Assembly (NCBI GenBank): GCA_030373505.1
Contig: JAUCYS010000003.1
Span: 62,001-126,000, forward strand
Direction: 5' to 3'
Length of the DNA stretch: 64,000 bases
From: Parasphingorhabdus sp.
GTDB lineage: Bacteria > Pseudomonadota > Alphaproteobacteria > Sphingomonadales > Sphingomonadaceae
The position numbers were made by a program, and so were the translations under genes. This document shows positions 53,343-62,685 of this stretch, piece after piece. Under the pieces are notes generated by a model. It ran no database searches. It was given only the letters and a program-made list of their open reading frames with translations, and was not told where the DNA came from. The number at the start of each line of letters is the position of its first letter. The stretch's first letter is position 1.

Positions 53343-54308
53343 TTAAAATTGACCCGCGATTTCGATCAACCGGGTGAGCCGCTTCGGCGCGACCTGACAC
53401 CAGCTCTTGTACAGCCATTCCCCGATATAGTCCCAGTCTGTCCGTCCCTGATCCAGACGGATCGCAATCCAGCCTGACTTTCCGTAAAATTTCGGCGCAT
53501 AATAAAGGTCCGGATCGGCATCGATGAGGGCGGTCTGTTCGTCAATTCCGGTGGTCTTGACGAGCAGCGCGATGCTGGCCTCGCCATGATGGCTCTGCGC
53601 GAAATAGGCAAAATATTTGCCGGTCGTCTCGCTGCCGACCCGCCAGCCGGGCGCGCCGAAGCTGGCCCGTTCGTGGGTTTCCTCGAGCGCCAGCGCGCGC
53701 CGGCGGACCTCAGCCAATATCCAGTCGGGATCCGCCTCGCGGGTGACATAGCGCGCCAGCGCGCCGGGATAGAGCTGATGCTCCGCGATCAGAATCCGGC
53801 TGGCTAGGCTGTCGGCATCGTCCCCGGGCAGAATCGCGACTTCGGTCTGGGCCAGTATCGGCCCGTCGTCGAGCTCCGGCGTCACCAGATGGACGCTGCA
53901 TCCCGCGACCCGGTCGCCCGCGTCAATCGCCCGCTGATAGGTGTCGAGGCCCTTATATTTGGGCAGCAGGCTGGGATGGATATTGAGCATGCGATCCGCC
54001 CATTTCGACACAAAGCCGTCGCTCAAGATGCGCATATAGCCGGCCAGCACGACATATTCGACGCCGGCCTCGACCAGGGCGTCGTGCATGATCGCGTCAT
54101 GTTCCTCGCGCGACAGGCCCTTGTGCGGATGGGCGAAGGTGGCAATCCCCTCCGCCTCTGCCAGCGTCAGGCCGGGGGCGTCGGGGTGGTTGGACGCCAC
54201 GAGCACGATTTCATAGGGGCAGCCGGGCGCCTTGGCGGCATAGACCAAAGCGGCCATGTTCGAGCCGCGACCGGAAATCAATATGCCGATCCTGGCCTTT
54301 TCAGCCAT
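53343..54308 (-). CDS. purN: PurN glycinamide formyltransferase fused to a YjbR/MmcQ-like domain
   Basis: Residues 1-195 are Pur[14 protein letters not shown], the catalytic Asn109 and His111 in [10 protein letters not shown], and Asp148 in ELDDGPIL. The gene then continues through a second domain (about residues 210-321) with [42 protein letters not shown] and [14 protein letters not shown], the YjbR/MmcQ (DUF419) pattern. It adds a formyl group in purine synthesis, and the extra domain is an unproven add-on. The total of 321 aa far exceeds the usual PurN (about 190-215). It overlaps purM by 8 nt. Confidence 0.9.
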   Translation of the reverse strand: MAEKARIGILISGRGSNMAALVYAAKAPGCPYEIVLVASNHPDAPGLTLAEAEGIATFAHPHKGLSREEHDAIMHDALVEAGVEYVVLAGYMRILSDGFVSKWADRMLNIHPSLLPKYKGLDTYQRAIDAGDRVAGCSVHLVTPELDDGPILAQTEVAILPGDDADSLASRILIAEHQLYPGALARYVTREADPDWILAEVRRRALALEETHERASFGAPGWRVGSETTGKYFAYFAQSHHGEASIALLVKTTGIDEQTALIDADPDLYYAPKFYGKSGWIAIRLDQGRTDWDYIGEWLYKSWCQVAPKRLTRLIEIAGQF

Positions 54309-55407
54309 TGTGGGTGGCGGTCCAGTCGTCGGTCGCTGACCAGATGCCGCGGGTGCCGCTGACCGAACAGCCCTTGGTGCCGGTGCGGATTTGGCCGATC
54401 CGGTGGACCTTTTCGCCGGCGGCTTCGAGATCGGTAGTGATCGATTCTGCCTGATCGGGGGAGACAGCCAGGACCATCCCGATCCCGCAATTGAAGGTCC
54501 GCGCCATTTCTTCCGGCTCGATATTGCCCTGCGCCTGCAGGAAGGCCATCAGCCGCGGCTGGTCCCAGCTGGCGGCATCGACATGCGCATGCAATCCGTC
54601 GGGCAGCACGCGCGGGATATTTTCCAGCAGGCCGCCGCCGGTGATATGGGCGAGCGCCTTGATCCGACCGGACTGCATCAGCGGCAGCAGCGATTTCACA
54701 TAGATGCGGGTCGGCGCGATCAGCGCCTCGATCAGCAATATGTCGGGATTGAACAGGGCAGGGCGGTTCATCTTCCAGCCCTTGTCCTCCGCCAGCCGGC
54801 GGACCAGCGAAAAGCCGTTGGAATGCACGCCCGAGGATTCGAGGCCGAGCAGGATGTCGCCCGCTTCGATCGTCGCTCCGGTCACCGCTTTTTCGCGCTC
54901 CACCGCGCCAACGCAGAAACCGGCGAGATCATAATCGCCTTCGGCATACATGCCCGGCATTTCCGCGGTCTCGCCGCCGATCAGGGCGCAGCCCGACATC
55001 TTGCAGCCTTCGGCAATCCCGGCGACGACGCGCTCGGCGACGCCGTTCTCCAGCTTGCCGGTGGCGAAATAGTCGAGGAAGAACAGCGGTTCCGCTCCCT
55101 GTACGATCAGGTCATTGACGCACATCGCGACCAGATCGATGCCGACGCTGTCATGCCGGTCATGGTCGATCGCCAGCTTGAGCTTGGTGCCCACGCCATC
55201 ATTGGCGGCGACCAGCAGGGGATCCTTGTAGCCGGCGGCCTTGAGATCAAAGAAACCCCCGAACCCGCCCAGCTCGGCGTTGGCTCCCGCCCGTGCCGTA
55301 GCTTTGGCCATCGGCGCGATCGCCTTGATCAGGGCATTGCCCGCGGCAATGGAAACACCGGCTTTCGCATAGGTGTAAGAATCCGGTTCATTTTGCTTTT
55401 CACTCAT
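54301..55407 (-). CDS. purM: Phosphoribosylformylglycinamidine cyclo-ligase
   Basis: PurM closes the imidazole ring of the purine skeleton (AIR synthase). The 368-aa protein has [68 protein letters not shown], and the glycine-rich [14 protein letters not shown]. It is followed, with an 8-nt overlap, by the purN fusion, giving the purM-purN order. Confidence 0.97.
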   Translation of the reverse strand: MSEKQNEPDSYTYAKAGVSIAAGNALIKAIAPMAKATARAGANAELGGFGGFFDLKAAGYKDPLLVAANDGVGTKLKLAIDHDRHDSVGIDLVAMCVNDLIVQGAEPLFFLDYFATGKLENGVAERVVAGIAEGCKMSGCALIGGETAEMPGMYAEGDYDLAGFCVGAVEREKAVTGATIEAGDILLGLESSGVHSNGFSLVRRLAEDKGWKMNRPALFNPDILLIEALIAPTRIYVKSLLPLMQSGRIKALAHITGGGLLENIPRVLPDGLHAHVDAASWDQPRLMAFLQAQGNIEPEEMARTFNCGIGMVLAVSPDQAESITTDLEAAGEKVHRIGQIRTGTKGCSVSGTRGIWSATDDWTATHNG

Positions 55408-55469
55408 AACTTGTGCGATTAGACAAGTCGCGGCTGGATTTCCACGCCATAATCGTCAAAAGGGCGCAA

Positions 55470-56750
55470 ATGAGTTTTTTGTCCGACTTCAAAATCAAGA
55501 TCGCTGCCACCCTTGCCGTCGTGACGATGCTGGCGGGGACGGTTGTCTATGCCCAGCTCGAAGGCACCGAACGCGGGGTTGCGCCGCTGGCCAGCACGGG
55601 CGATTTCGAGGTCTCGGGCGTCAAGGTCGATGTCCACGGCGACAATGCCATCGATGCGCGGAAAAAGGGCTGGGAAGAAGCCCAGCGGCTGGCCTGGAAG
55701 ATGCTCTACAAGCGCACCCAGGGCGGCGAGACCAAGGGCTTGCCGGATGCGACGCTCAACACGATTGTCTCCGCGATCATCGTCGAGCAGGAACAGATCG
55801 GCCCGAAGCGCTATATTGCCACGCTCGGCGTGATGTTCGACCGGGCGCGCGCCGGGTCGATTCTGGGGGTCGGTGGCCGGCGCTTGCGATCACCGCCGCT
55901 GCTGGTGCTGCCGATCATGTGGAGCGCGGGTTCGCCGCAAGTGTTCGAACATAGGACCGAATGGCAGAAGGCCTGGGCGCGCTTCAACTCCGGCGACAGC
56001 GCCATCGACTATGTCCGTCCCTATGGATCGGACAGCGAATCGCTGGTGCTGACCGCAGGACAGGCCAATCGTCCGAACCGGCGCTGGTGGCGGAACATCT
56101 TGGACCAGTTTGGTGCGGCAGATGTGATCATACCGATCGTCCGGCTGAGCTATAAATATCCGGGAGGACCGGTCACCGGCCGCTTTACCGCCCGCTACGG
56201 TCCCGACAACCGCTATATCGACAGTTTCACGCTGAAAGTGGCGCGCAGCGAAGATATTCCCACGATGCTAGACAAGGGCATCGCGCGGCTGGACAATATC
56301 TATGCGAGCGCGCTGACGCGCGGCGTGCTGAAAACCGACAAGTCGCTGATCATCGAGGATCCGTTCAATCTGGACGATCTGAATCTGGATGATTTCGATC
56401 TGCCTGATGCTCCGGTCGAGGAGATGCCTGCTGGCGATGGCTCCGTGACCAGCGGCACGACCGGCGGGACCGAATCGCCCGGTGAAGCTTCGGCTCCTGC
56501 AGGCACGAGCAATATTTCCCTGCAGTTCGACACGCCCGACGTCGGCGCCGTCAGCCGGGGTGAATCGGCAGTGCGCTCCATCCCGGGGGTCAGCTCTGCA
56601 TCGACCTCGAGCCTGGCGCTGGGCGGCGTGTCTGTCATGAGTGTGACATATCGCGGCGATATCTCGGCTCTGGCCCAGGCGCTGCGGGCGCAGGGCTGGC
56701 AGGTCCAGCAGGGAGCGGGCGCCTTGCGTATCAGTCGTCCCGGACAGTAA
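55470..56750 (+). CDS. DUF2066 domain protein
   Basis: The 426-aa protein has an N-terminal hydrophobic stretch (IKIAATLAVVTMLAGTVVYA) that is a signal peptide or anchor. The DUF2066-like region spans about residues 35-230 (DAIDARKKGWEEAQRLAWKMLYKRTQGG...LIVxQEQIGPKRYIATLGVMFDRARAG). An acidic repeat linker (NLDDLNLDDFDL) and a Ser/Thr/Gly-rich section follow, and a small C-terminal domain ends it. Function unknown. The ATG at 55470 follows AAAAGGG. It starts the DUF2066-hdaA-ppk-ppx run, 12 nt before hdaA. Confidence 0.82.
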   Translation: MSFLSDFKIKIAATLAVVTMLAGTVVYAQLEGTERGVAPLASTGDFEVSGVKVDVHGDNAIDARKKGWEEAQRLAWKMLYKRTQGGETKGLPDATLNTIVSAIIVEQEQIGPKRYIATLGVMFDRARAGSILGVGGRRLRSPPLLVLPIMWSAGSPQVFEHRTEWQKAWARFNSGDSAIDYVRPYGSDSESLVLTAGQANRPNRRWWRNILDQFGAADVIIPIVRLSYKYPGGPVTGRFTARYGPDNRYIDSFTLKVARSEDIPTMLDKGIARLDNIYASALTRGVLKTDKSLIIEDPFNLDDLNLDDFDLPDAPVEEMPAGDGSVTSGTTGGTESPGEASAPAGTSNISLQFDTPDVGAVSRGESAVRSIPGVSSASTSSLALGGVSVMSVTYRGDISALAQALRAQGWQVQQGAGALRISRPGQ

Positions 56751-56762
56751 AGCAGCGAGACC

Positions 56763-57380
56763 GTGAGCCAGATAGCCCTTCCTCTTGAACAGAAGCCGCC
56801 CGCCGAACAGGCCGGATATCTGGTGACAGAGGCCAATGCTGCGGTTCACGAACAGTTGCAGAACTGGCAGGCATGGCCGCACCATACGCTGATCCTTACC
56901 GGACCTCCTGAATCGGGAAAAAGCACGATGGCGGGCGTATTCGCGACGGAAAGCGGCGGCCTGTTTCTCGATGATGCCGCCGACCATGACGATACCGAGA
57001 TTTTCCATCTCTGGAACCGGGCCAATATGGAACAAAGGCCGCTGTTGCTGGTTTCGGGGCAGCCGGTGGCGCAGTGGGGGATCACGCTGCCCGATCTCCA
57101 GTCGCGGCTGGCAGCGTCGCTCCATCTCGCAATCGGCGCGCCTGATGAAGCGATGATCGACGGTCTGCTGCAGAAATATTTTTCGCTGCGGGGTTTGACC
57201 ATTTCTGAAGACGCATTGCGCTATCTGGAGAAACGCATGGTCCGTTCCTATGCCATGGTGCGGCAGCTGGCGCAGAAAATGGATGCGCTTGCAATCGAGT
57301 CCAAAAAGCCGGTCAATCTCGCGATTGCCAAGGCGGCGCTGGCCCATTTTGACGCCGGTGATGAAAAGGTAGAAACATAG
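56763..57380 (+). CDS. hdaA: HdaA-type DnaA-related regulator
   Basis: The 205-aa protein is DnaA-like without the DNA-binding domain. It begins at a GTG and carries the clamp-binding motif QIALPL at residues 3-8, the Walker A GPPESGKST and an AAA+ lid (YFSLRGLTISEDALRYLEKRMVRSY). In Caulobacter, HdaA promotes ATP hydrolysis by DnaA with the sliding clamp. The gene ends 3 nt before ppk. Confidence 0.9.
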   Translation: MSQIALPLEQKPPAEQAGYLVTEANAAVHEQLQNWQAWPHHTLILTGPPESGKSTMAGVFATESGGLFLDDAADHDDTEIFHLWNRANMEQRPLLLVSGQPVAQWGITLPDLQSRLAASLHLAIGAPDEAMIDGLLQKYFSLRGLTISEDALRYLEKRMVRSYAMVRQLAQKMDALAIESKKPVNLAIAKAALAHFDAGDEKVET

Positions 57381-57383
57381 CTC

Positions 57384-59573
57384 ATGGAAAATCCCGCTGC
57401 CCCGTCACCGGATTCGGATCTCCTGCCGGACGAGCAGACCATGGCTCGCTCTCCGGAAGAAAGCAGCAAACGCTATTTCAACCGGGAAATCAGCTGGTTG
57501 GGCTTCAACGAGCGGGTGATCGAGGAAGCGGAAAACAGCGCCCATCCGCTGCTCGAGCGGCTGCGCTTCCTGTCGATTTCCGGCAGCAATCTCGATGAAT
57601 TTTTCATGGTTCGCTTCGCCGGACTGGTCGGACAATATCGCCAGAAGATCGAGGAGCGATCGGCCGATGGCCTGACCGCGACGCAGCAGCTGGAGGCGAT
57701 CGCCGAGCGCACCGATCTGCTGCTGGAGCATCAGCAACGGGTCTGGAGGGCGCTGTCCAGCAAGCTCGCCGATGAAGATATTTTTGTTTCGAGAGTGAGC
57801 GATCTGGCCAGCGATTCGAAAACCTGGCTCAGGCAGCATTTCATCGACCAGATATTCCCGGTACTGACGCCCCAGGCGCTCGACCCGGCGCATCCCTTTC
57901 CATTCATTCCCAACAAGGGCCTGAGCCTGGTGTTCGATCTCGTCCGCCAGTCGGACAACCAGGGAATCAGGGAACTGGTGATGATTCCGTCCGGTCTCCC
58001 GCGTTTCATCCGCTTGCCCGGCGAATCGGCGGTCTATGTGTCGGTGGAAACCGTCATCCAGGAATTTTCCGACATATTGTTCCCCGGCTATGTCGTGAAA
58101 AGCAGCGGCCTGTTCCGGATCATCCGCGACAGCGATATCGAGGTTGAGGAAGAGGCGGAAGATCTGGTGCGCTATTTTCGCAGCGCGATCAAGCGCCGCC
58201 GGCGCGGCGATGTCATCCGGCTGGAAATGGGGCCAAAGCTCGGCGAGCCGGTGGTCGCGATGCTGCGCGAAAATCTGCTGCACGACGGGGCCACCGAAAG
58301 CCGGATCAACGGCTTGGTCGGGATCGGCGATCTCGATATTCTGGTGGAAGAAGACCGGCCCGACCTGAAGTTCACGCCCTACAGCCCGCGCTTTCCGGAG
58401 CGGATTCGCGATCATGGCGGCGACTGTTTTGCCGCCATCCGCGACAAGGACATATTGGTCCATCACCCCTATGAATCGTTCGAGGTGGTGATCGAATTTC
58501 TGAAGCAGGCAGCGGCCGATCCCGATGTCGTTGCGATCAAGCAGACCTTGTATCGCGCCGGCAAGCAATCCGCCATCATCCGGGCGCTGATCGACGCCGC
58601 CGAGGCCGGCAAGTCGGTAACCGCGGTTGTCGAGCTCAAGGCGCGCTTTGACGAGGAGCAGAATCTGCTCTGGGCGAGCGCGCTGGAGCGTGCCGGGGTG
58701 CAGGTGGTCTACGGCTTTATCGAGTGGAAAACCCACGCGAAAATATCGATGGTCGTGCGCAAGGAACAGGAAGGCTATCGCACTTATTGCCATTTCGGAA
58801 CCGGCAATTATCACCCGATCACCGCCAAAATATACACCGACCTCAGCTTCTTCACCGCCGACCCGCGGGCGGCGCGGGACGCGGCGCAGCTGTTCAACTA
58901 TATCACCGGCTATGTCGAACCCAAGGCGCTGGAGCTGATCTCGATGTCGCCGCGCGACATGCGCAACGACCTGATGGCGCTGATCGACCAGGAAATCGCC
59001 AATGTCCGGGCCGGCAAGCCCGGCATGATCTGGGCCAAGATGAATTCTCTGGTCGACCCGGCGCTGATCGAGAAACTCTATCAGGCGAGCAATGCCGGGG
59101 TGGAAATCGATCTGGTGGTCCGCGGCATCTGCTGCCTGCGCCCCGATGTGCCGGGCATGTCGGATCATATCCGGGTGAAGTCCGTGGTCGGACGCTTTCT
59201 CGAGCACAGCCGGATCTGGGCTTTTGGCAACGGCCGGGAACTGCCGAACGATGGCGCGAAACTCTATATTTCCTCGGCCGACTGGATGCCGCGCAATCTC
59301 GACCGCCGCGTGGAATATATGATGCCAATCACCAACAAGACCGTCCATGACCAGATTCTGGACCAGGTGATGGTCGCCAATCTGATCGACGACGAGCAGA
59401 GCTGGGAACTGAATTCCGACGGCAGCTATACAAGAGTGGTACCCTCCGACAAGCCGTTCAACCTGCACCGCTATTTCATGACCAACCCGTCGCTGTCCGG
59501 GCGTGGCAAGGCGCTCAGGAAGAGCAACGCCGTGCCCCGGCTCAGCCTGCGTCGCCGTCAGAAAAAGGCGTGA
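57384..59573 (+). CDS. ppk1: Polyphosphate kinase 1
   Basis: The 729-aa enzyme makes polyphosphate from ATP. It has the PPK1 N-terminal domain (YFNREISWLGFNERVIEEA, LRFLSISGSNLDEFFMVRFAGL), and the phosphohistidine region IEWKTHAKISMVVRKE, followed by CHFGTGNYHPITAKIYTDLSFFT. Both conserved catalytic stretches are intact. Its stop overlaps the ppx GTG by four bases (GTGA). Confidence 0.97.
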   Translation: MENPAAPSPDSDLLPDEQTMARSPEESSKRYFNREISWLGFNERVIEEAENSAHPLLERLRFLSISGSNLDEFFMVRFAGLVGQYRQKIEERSADGLTATQQLEAIAERTDLLLEHQQRVWRALSSKLADEDIFVSRVSDLASDSKTWLRQHFIDQIFPVLTPQALDPAHPFPFIPNKGLSLVFDLVRQSDNQGIRELVMIPSGLPRFIRLPGESAVYVSVETVIQEFSDILFPGYVVKSSGLFRIIRDSDIEVEEEAEDLVRYFRSAIKRRRRGDVIRLEMGPKLGEPVVAMLRENLLHDGATESRINGLVGIGDLDILVEEDRPDLKFTPYSPRFPERIRDHGGDCFAAIRDKDILVHHPYESFEVVIEFLKQAAADPDVVAIKQTLYRAGKQSAIIRALIDAAEAGKSVTAVVELKARFDEEQNLLWASALERAGVQVVYGFIEWKTHAKISMVVRKEQEGYRTYCHFGTGNYHPITAKIYTDLSFFTADPRAARDAAQLFNYITGYVEPKALELISMSPRDMRNDLMALIDQEIANVRAGKPGMIWAKMNSLVDPALIEKLYQASNAGVEIDLVVRGICCLRPDVPGMSDHIRVKSVVGRFLEHSRIWAFGNGRELPNDGAKLYISSADWMPRNLDRRVEYMMPITNKTVHDQILDQVMVANLIDDEQSWELNSDGSYTRVVPSDKPFNLHRYFMTNPSLSGRGKALRKSNAVPRLSLRRRQKKA

Positions 59574-61090
59574 GCAAGGTGTTGGCAAAAAAGGATCACC
59601 CGTCGCCATTCGTGCCGACGGGCAACAAGCACGGCAGCCCGCGCACGGCAATTGTCGACATCGGTTCCAATTCGATCCGGCTGGTTGTCTATCAGGGGCC
59701 GGTCAGGGTTCCCGCCATCCTGTTCAACGAAAAGGTCATGGCCGGGCTTGGCAAGGAACTGTCCACGACCGGAGCGATCGGCAAGGAAGCGATGGCGCTG
59801 GCGGTCCGGGGTCTCAAGCGCTTCCACCGCCTGTGCCTGGAAATGGAAGTCGACTATGTCAAGAGTTTCGCCACCGCCGCCGTGCGCGATGCCAGCAATG
59901 GCAAGGAGCTGCTGAAGGCGGCGCGGTCGATCGGTTATGACGTGCAGGTGCTGCAGGGCGAGGAAGAAGCGGAACTGGCCGCGCTCGGCGTCATTTCGGG
60001 CATTCCGGATGCCAGGGGAATAGTCGGGGATCTCGGTGGCGGCAGCCTGGAGCTGGCGCTGGTCGAAGGTGGGGAGGTGCTGGAACGCTTTTCCTTCCCG
60101 CTTGGCGTGTTGCGGGTCGCCGACCTCAGGACCAAGGGGCAGGACAAGCTGAAGCGCCAGGTGCGCAAGATGCTGAAAAAGACCGGCTGGGAGAAACAGG
60201 CGCAGGCCCTGCCTTTCTATCTGGTCGGGGGATCGTGGCGCTCTCTTGCCCGGCTCGACATGTTCGACAGCCATTATCCGCTGCCGGTGATCCACAATTA
60301 CGAGATGGAGCCGCGGCGGGCGCAGCGGCTGGTCAGCCGTCTCGCTCAGCTGAACCGGGACAAGCTCAAGAATGTCCCCGGCCTGTCGTCATCGCGGATA
60401 CCGACGCTGAAGGATGCAGCCTGGTTATTGTCGATGCTGGTGCGTTATCTTGGCAGCAGCAAGATGGTCGTCTCCGCTTATGGCGTACGCGAAGGTCTGC
60501 TGTTCCAGAATATCAGCAAGCAGGAAGCGGCCCGCGATCCGCTGTTGCTGGGCACGGAAGAGGTCGGGGCCGCGCAGTCGCGCTTTCCGGCGAACAGCAA
60601 ATTGCTGGGCAAATGGATTGCCGAAATATTTTCCGACGATCCGGCGGACTGGCACCGGATCCGTCAGGCGGCCTGCAATCTGGGCGATGTTGCCTGGCGA
60701 GCGAACCCCAATTTCCGGGCCGAGCGGGGCCTCGAGATCGGCCTGCACGGCAACTGGGTCGGGATCAGCGGGCCGGAACGCGAGATGCTGGGGCAGGCGC
60801 TCTACACGAGTTTCGGCGGTGGCACCCGGGTGTTCCCGGGCGGCGGCAAGCTGGCCGACGAAGCGGCGACGCAGCGGGCGATCAGCTGGGGGCTGGCGAT
60901 GCGCCTCGGGCAAAGGCTCAGCGGCGGAACCCGCAATCCGCTGGAGCAGACGCATATCCGCAAGACCGGCAAAAAGCTGGAGCTGACGATCAAGAGCGAC
61001 CTGATCCATCTCTATGGAGATGCGGTGGCCAAGCGGCACGGCCATCTCGCCAACATGCTGGGGCTGGAACCGCTGATGACGGCGGACTAG
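59570..61090 (+). CDS. ppx: Exopolyphosphatase / pppGpp phosphatase family
   Basis: The 506-aa GppA/Ppx protein starts at a GTG and has the ASKHA-type fold: VDIGSNSIRLVVYQG, the acid catalyst Glu in QGEEEAELAALGV, and GDLGGGSLELALV. A C-terminal helical HD-like extension follows. It degrades polyphosphate or pppGpp, counteracting the ppk1 product encoded immediately upstream. The stop abuts the convergent rnd stop. Confidence 0.95.
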   Translation: MSKVLAKKDHPSPFVPTGNKHGSPRTAIVDIGSNSIRLVVYQGPVRVPAILFNEKVMAGLGKELSTTGAIGKEAMALAVRGLKRFHRLCLEMEVDYVKSFATAAVRDASNGKELLKAARSIGYDVQVLQGEEEAELAALGVISGIPDARGIVGDLGGGSLELALVEGGEVLERFSFPLGVLRVADLRTKGQDKLKRQVRKMLKKTGWEKQAQALPFYLVGGSWRSLARLDMFDSHYPLPVIHNYEMEPRRAQRLVSRLAQLNRDKLKNVPGLSSSRIPTLKDAAWLLSMLVRYLGSSKMVVSAYGVREGLLFQNISKQEAARDPLLLGTEEVGAAQSRFPANSKLLGKWIAEIFSDDPADWHRIRQAACNLGDVAWRANPNFRAERGLEIGLHGNWVGISGPEREMLGQALYTSFGGGTRVFPGGGKLADEAATQRAISWGLAMRLGQRLSGGTRNPLEQTHIRKTGKKLELTIKSDLIHLYGDAVAKRHGHLANMLGLEPLMTAD

Positions 61091-62281
61091 CTATTCCGCT
61101 TCGGCCGGATCGCCTTCCTGCTGATGGGTCATTTTCAGCTTGCCGTCCTTGACCGTGAAACTGACCCGGCCTTCGACCAGATCCAGCGCATCCCGGCCGA
61201 ATTCCTCGTAGCGCCAGCCCTCGAGCAGCGGCACGCCTTCGCGGTCACCGGCGACAATGCGCTCCAGATCGTCAGCGCGGGCGAGCAGGCGTGAGGCGAC
61301 ATTCATTTCCGCCGAGCGGATCTTGAGCAGCAGCTTGAGCAGATCGGTGACCAGCGCGTTGGACTTGCCATTCTTGGGACGGCGCCCGCTTTTTTGCGGC
61401 AGGTCGTTGCGCGACAGCGGCTCCGCCTGCGCGATAATGTCCATCAGCCGCGCGCCGATGTCATTATTCTTCCATCCGGCCGACAGTCCGCGGACTTGGC
61501 CCAGCTTCGACTGGTCCCTCGGCGGGTGACCGGCAATATCGGCCAGCGTTTCATCGCGCATGATCCGCCCGCGGGGCAGGTCCTTCGACTGGGCTTCGCG
61601 TTCGCGCCAGGCGGCCAGCGCCTTGAGCCGGCCGAGCATTTCCAGATTGCGGCCCTGTGCCTTCACGCGCAGCCAGGCTTTTTCCGGGTCATTGACATAA
61701 TTGTCCGGGTCGGCGAGCTTTTCCATCTCGGCGTTGATCCAGATGCCGCGACCGGTTTCCTTCAGCTTCTCCAGCATCATCGGAAAAATCGTCGCGAGAT
61801 GAGTGACATCGGCGATCGCATATTCGAGCTGGCGCGCGTTGAGCGGCCTGCGCGACCAGTCGGTAAAGCGGGCGCCCTTGTCCAACGTGATCCCCAGCCA
61901 GTTGTCGACCAGATTGGCATAGCCGATCTGCTCGCTCTGGCCGATCGCCATGGCGGCGATCTGGGTGTCGAAGATCGGGTGCGGCGTCTTGCCGGTCAGA
62001 TTGTGGATGATTTCCACATCCTGGCCACCGGCGTGGAAAATCTTGAGCACATTTTCATTGTCGACCAGCAGTTCGAGCAGCGGGCCGAGGTCGACGCCCT
62101 TGGCCAGCGGATCGATCGCGGCGGCTTCCTTGCCGTCTGAAATCTGGATGAGGCAGAGAATGGGCCAATAGGTATTCTCGCGCATGAACTCGGTATCAAC
62201 CGTGATGAAATCCGCAGTCGCAAAGCGGGCGCAGATATCGGCGATGTCCTGATTGTCCGTCAGCAATGGGTGAATGTGCAT
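61091..62281 (-). CDS. rnd: Ribonuclease D
   Basis: The 396-aa 3'-5' exoribonuclease has the DEDD catalytic core: FITVDTEFMRENTYWP, the middle Asp in FHAGGQDVEIIHNL, and the Tyr-x3-Asp end LEYAIADVTHL. One HRDC domain (LKALAAWREREAQSKDLPRGRIMRDETLADIA) and a second, weaker one follow. It trims tRNA and other RNAs. The ATG at 62281 has AGGA six bases upstream; the longer start at 62308 is not favoured. Confidence 0.95.
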   Translation of the reverse strand: MHIHPLLTDNQDIADICARFATADFITVDTEFMRENTYWPILCLIQISDGKEAAAIDPLAKGVDLGPLLELLVDNENVLKIFHAGGQDVEIIHNLTGKTPHPIFDTQIAAMAIGQSEQIGYANLVDNWLGITLDKGARFTDWSRRPLNARQLEYAIADVTHLATIFPMMLEKLKETGRGIWINAEMEKLADPDNYVNDPEKAWLRVKAQGRNLEMLGRLKALAAWREREAQSKDLPRGRIMRDETLADIAGHPPRDQSKLGQVRGLSAGWKNNDIGARLMDIIAQAEPLSRNDLPQKSGRRPKNGKSNALVTDLLKLLLKIRSAEMNVASRLLARADDLERIVAGDREGVPLLEGWRYEEFGRDALDLVEGRVSFTVKDGKLKMTHQQEGDPAEAE

Positions 62282-62352
62282 TTTTATCCTATACAGCGGG
62301 CGGCTCATCCCGCAAACATTTCATCGAAACAGGATAAAATTGGGGGAAAAGC

Positions 62353-62685
62353 ATGGCATTTTGGTCACTGATTCTGATTGCCATCCTGGCCTTGCTGTTG
62401 CTGGGGCAGCTGATGGCACAATGGGGCGACGCCTGTCTGGCAATCGCCGATCCGCGGCCGATTGGCGGCAAGACCATCGAAATCACGATCTTCGCCTGGG
62501 GCTTTGCCGCAAAGCGCGGGCGCTCGCTGCAGATCGATGACTGCGCGCGGCTGGGCATAAATGACATGCGCTTTTTTATGACCGGCAAGGCGATCCTGAT
62601 CTGCCTGCTGACCTTCGGCTTCGTCCGGCAGGTCAGCATCGCCTATCGCTGCTACGCCGGCGATTTTGACGTGGGGGACGCCTGA
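62353..62685 (+). CDS. Small membrane protein, unknown (110 aa)
   Basis: The 110-aa protein has two hydrophobic segments (FWSLILIAILALLLLGQLMAQW and KAILICLLTFGFVRQVSIAY) around a soluble middle. No family is recognised. A strong Shine-Dalgarno (GGGGGAAAAGC) precedes the ATG. Its TGA stop shares one base with the start of the FAD oxidase (TGATG), so the two are coupled. Confidence 0.75.
   Translation: MAFWSLILIAILALLLLGQLMAQWGDACLAIADPRPIGGKTIEITIFAWGFAAKRGRSLQIDDCARLGINDMRFFMTGKAILICLLTFGFVRQVSIAYRCYAGDFDVGDA

Noticed and set aside
57405-59651. Long minus-strand open frame opposite ppk1 (748 codons)
   Set aside because: PPK1 on the plus strand has all catalytic motifs; the antisense translation shows no domain.
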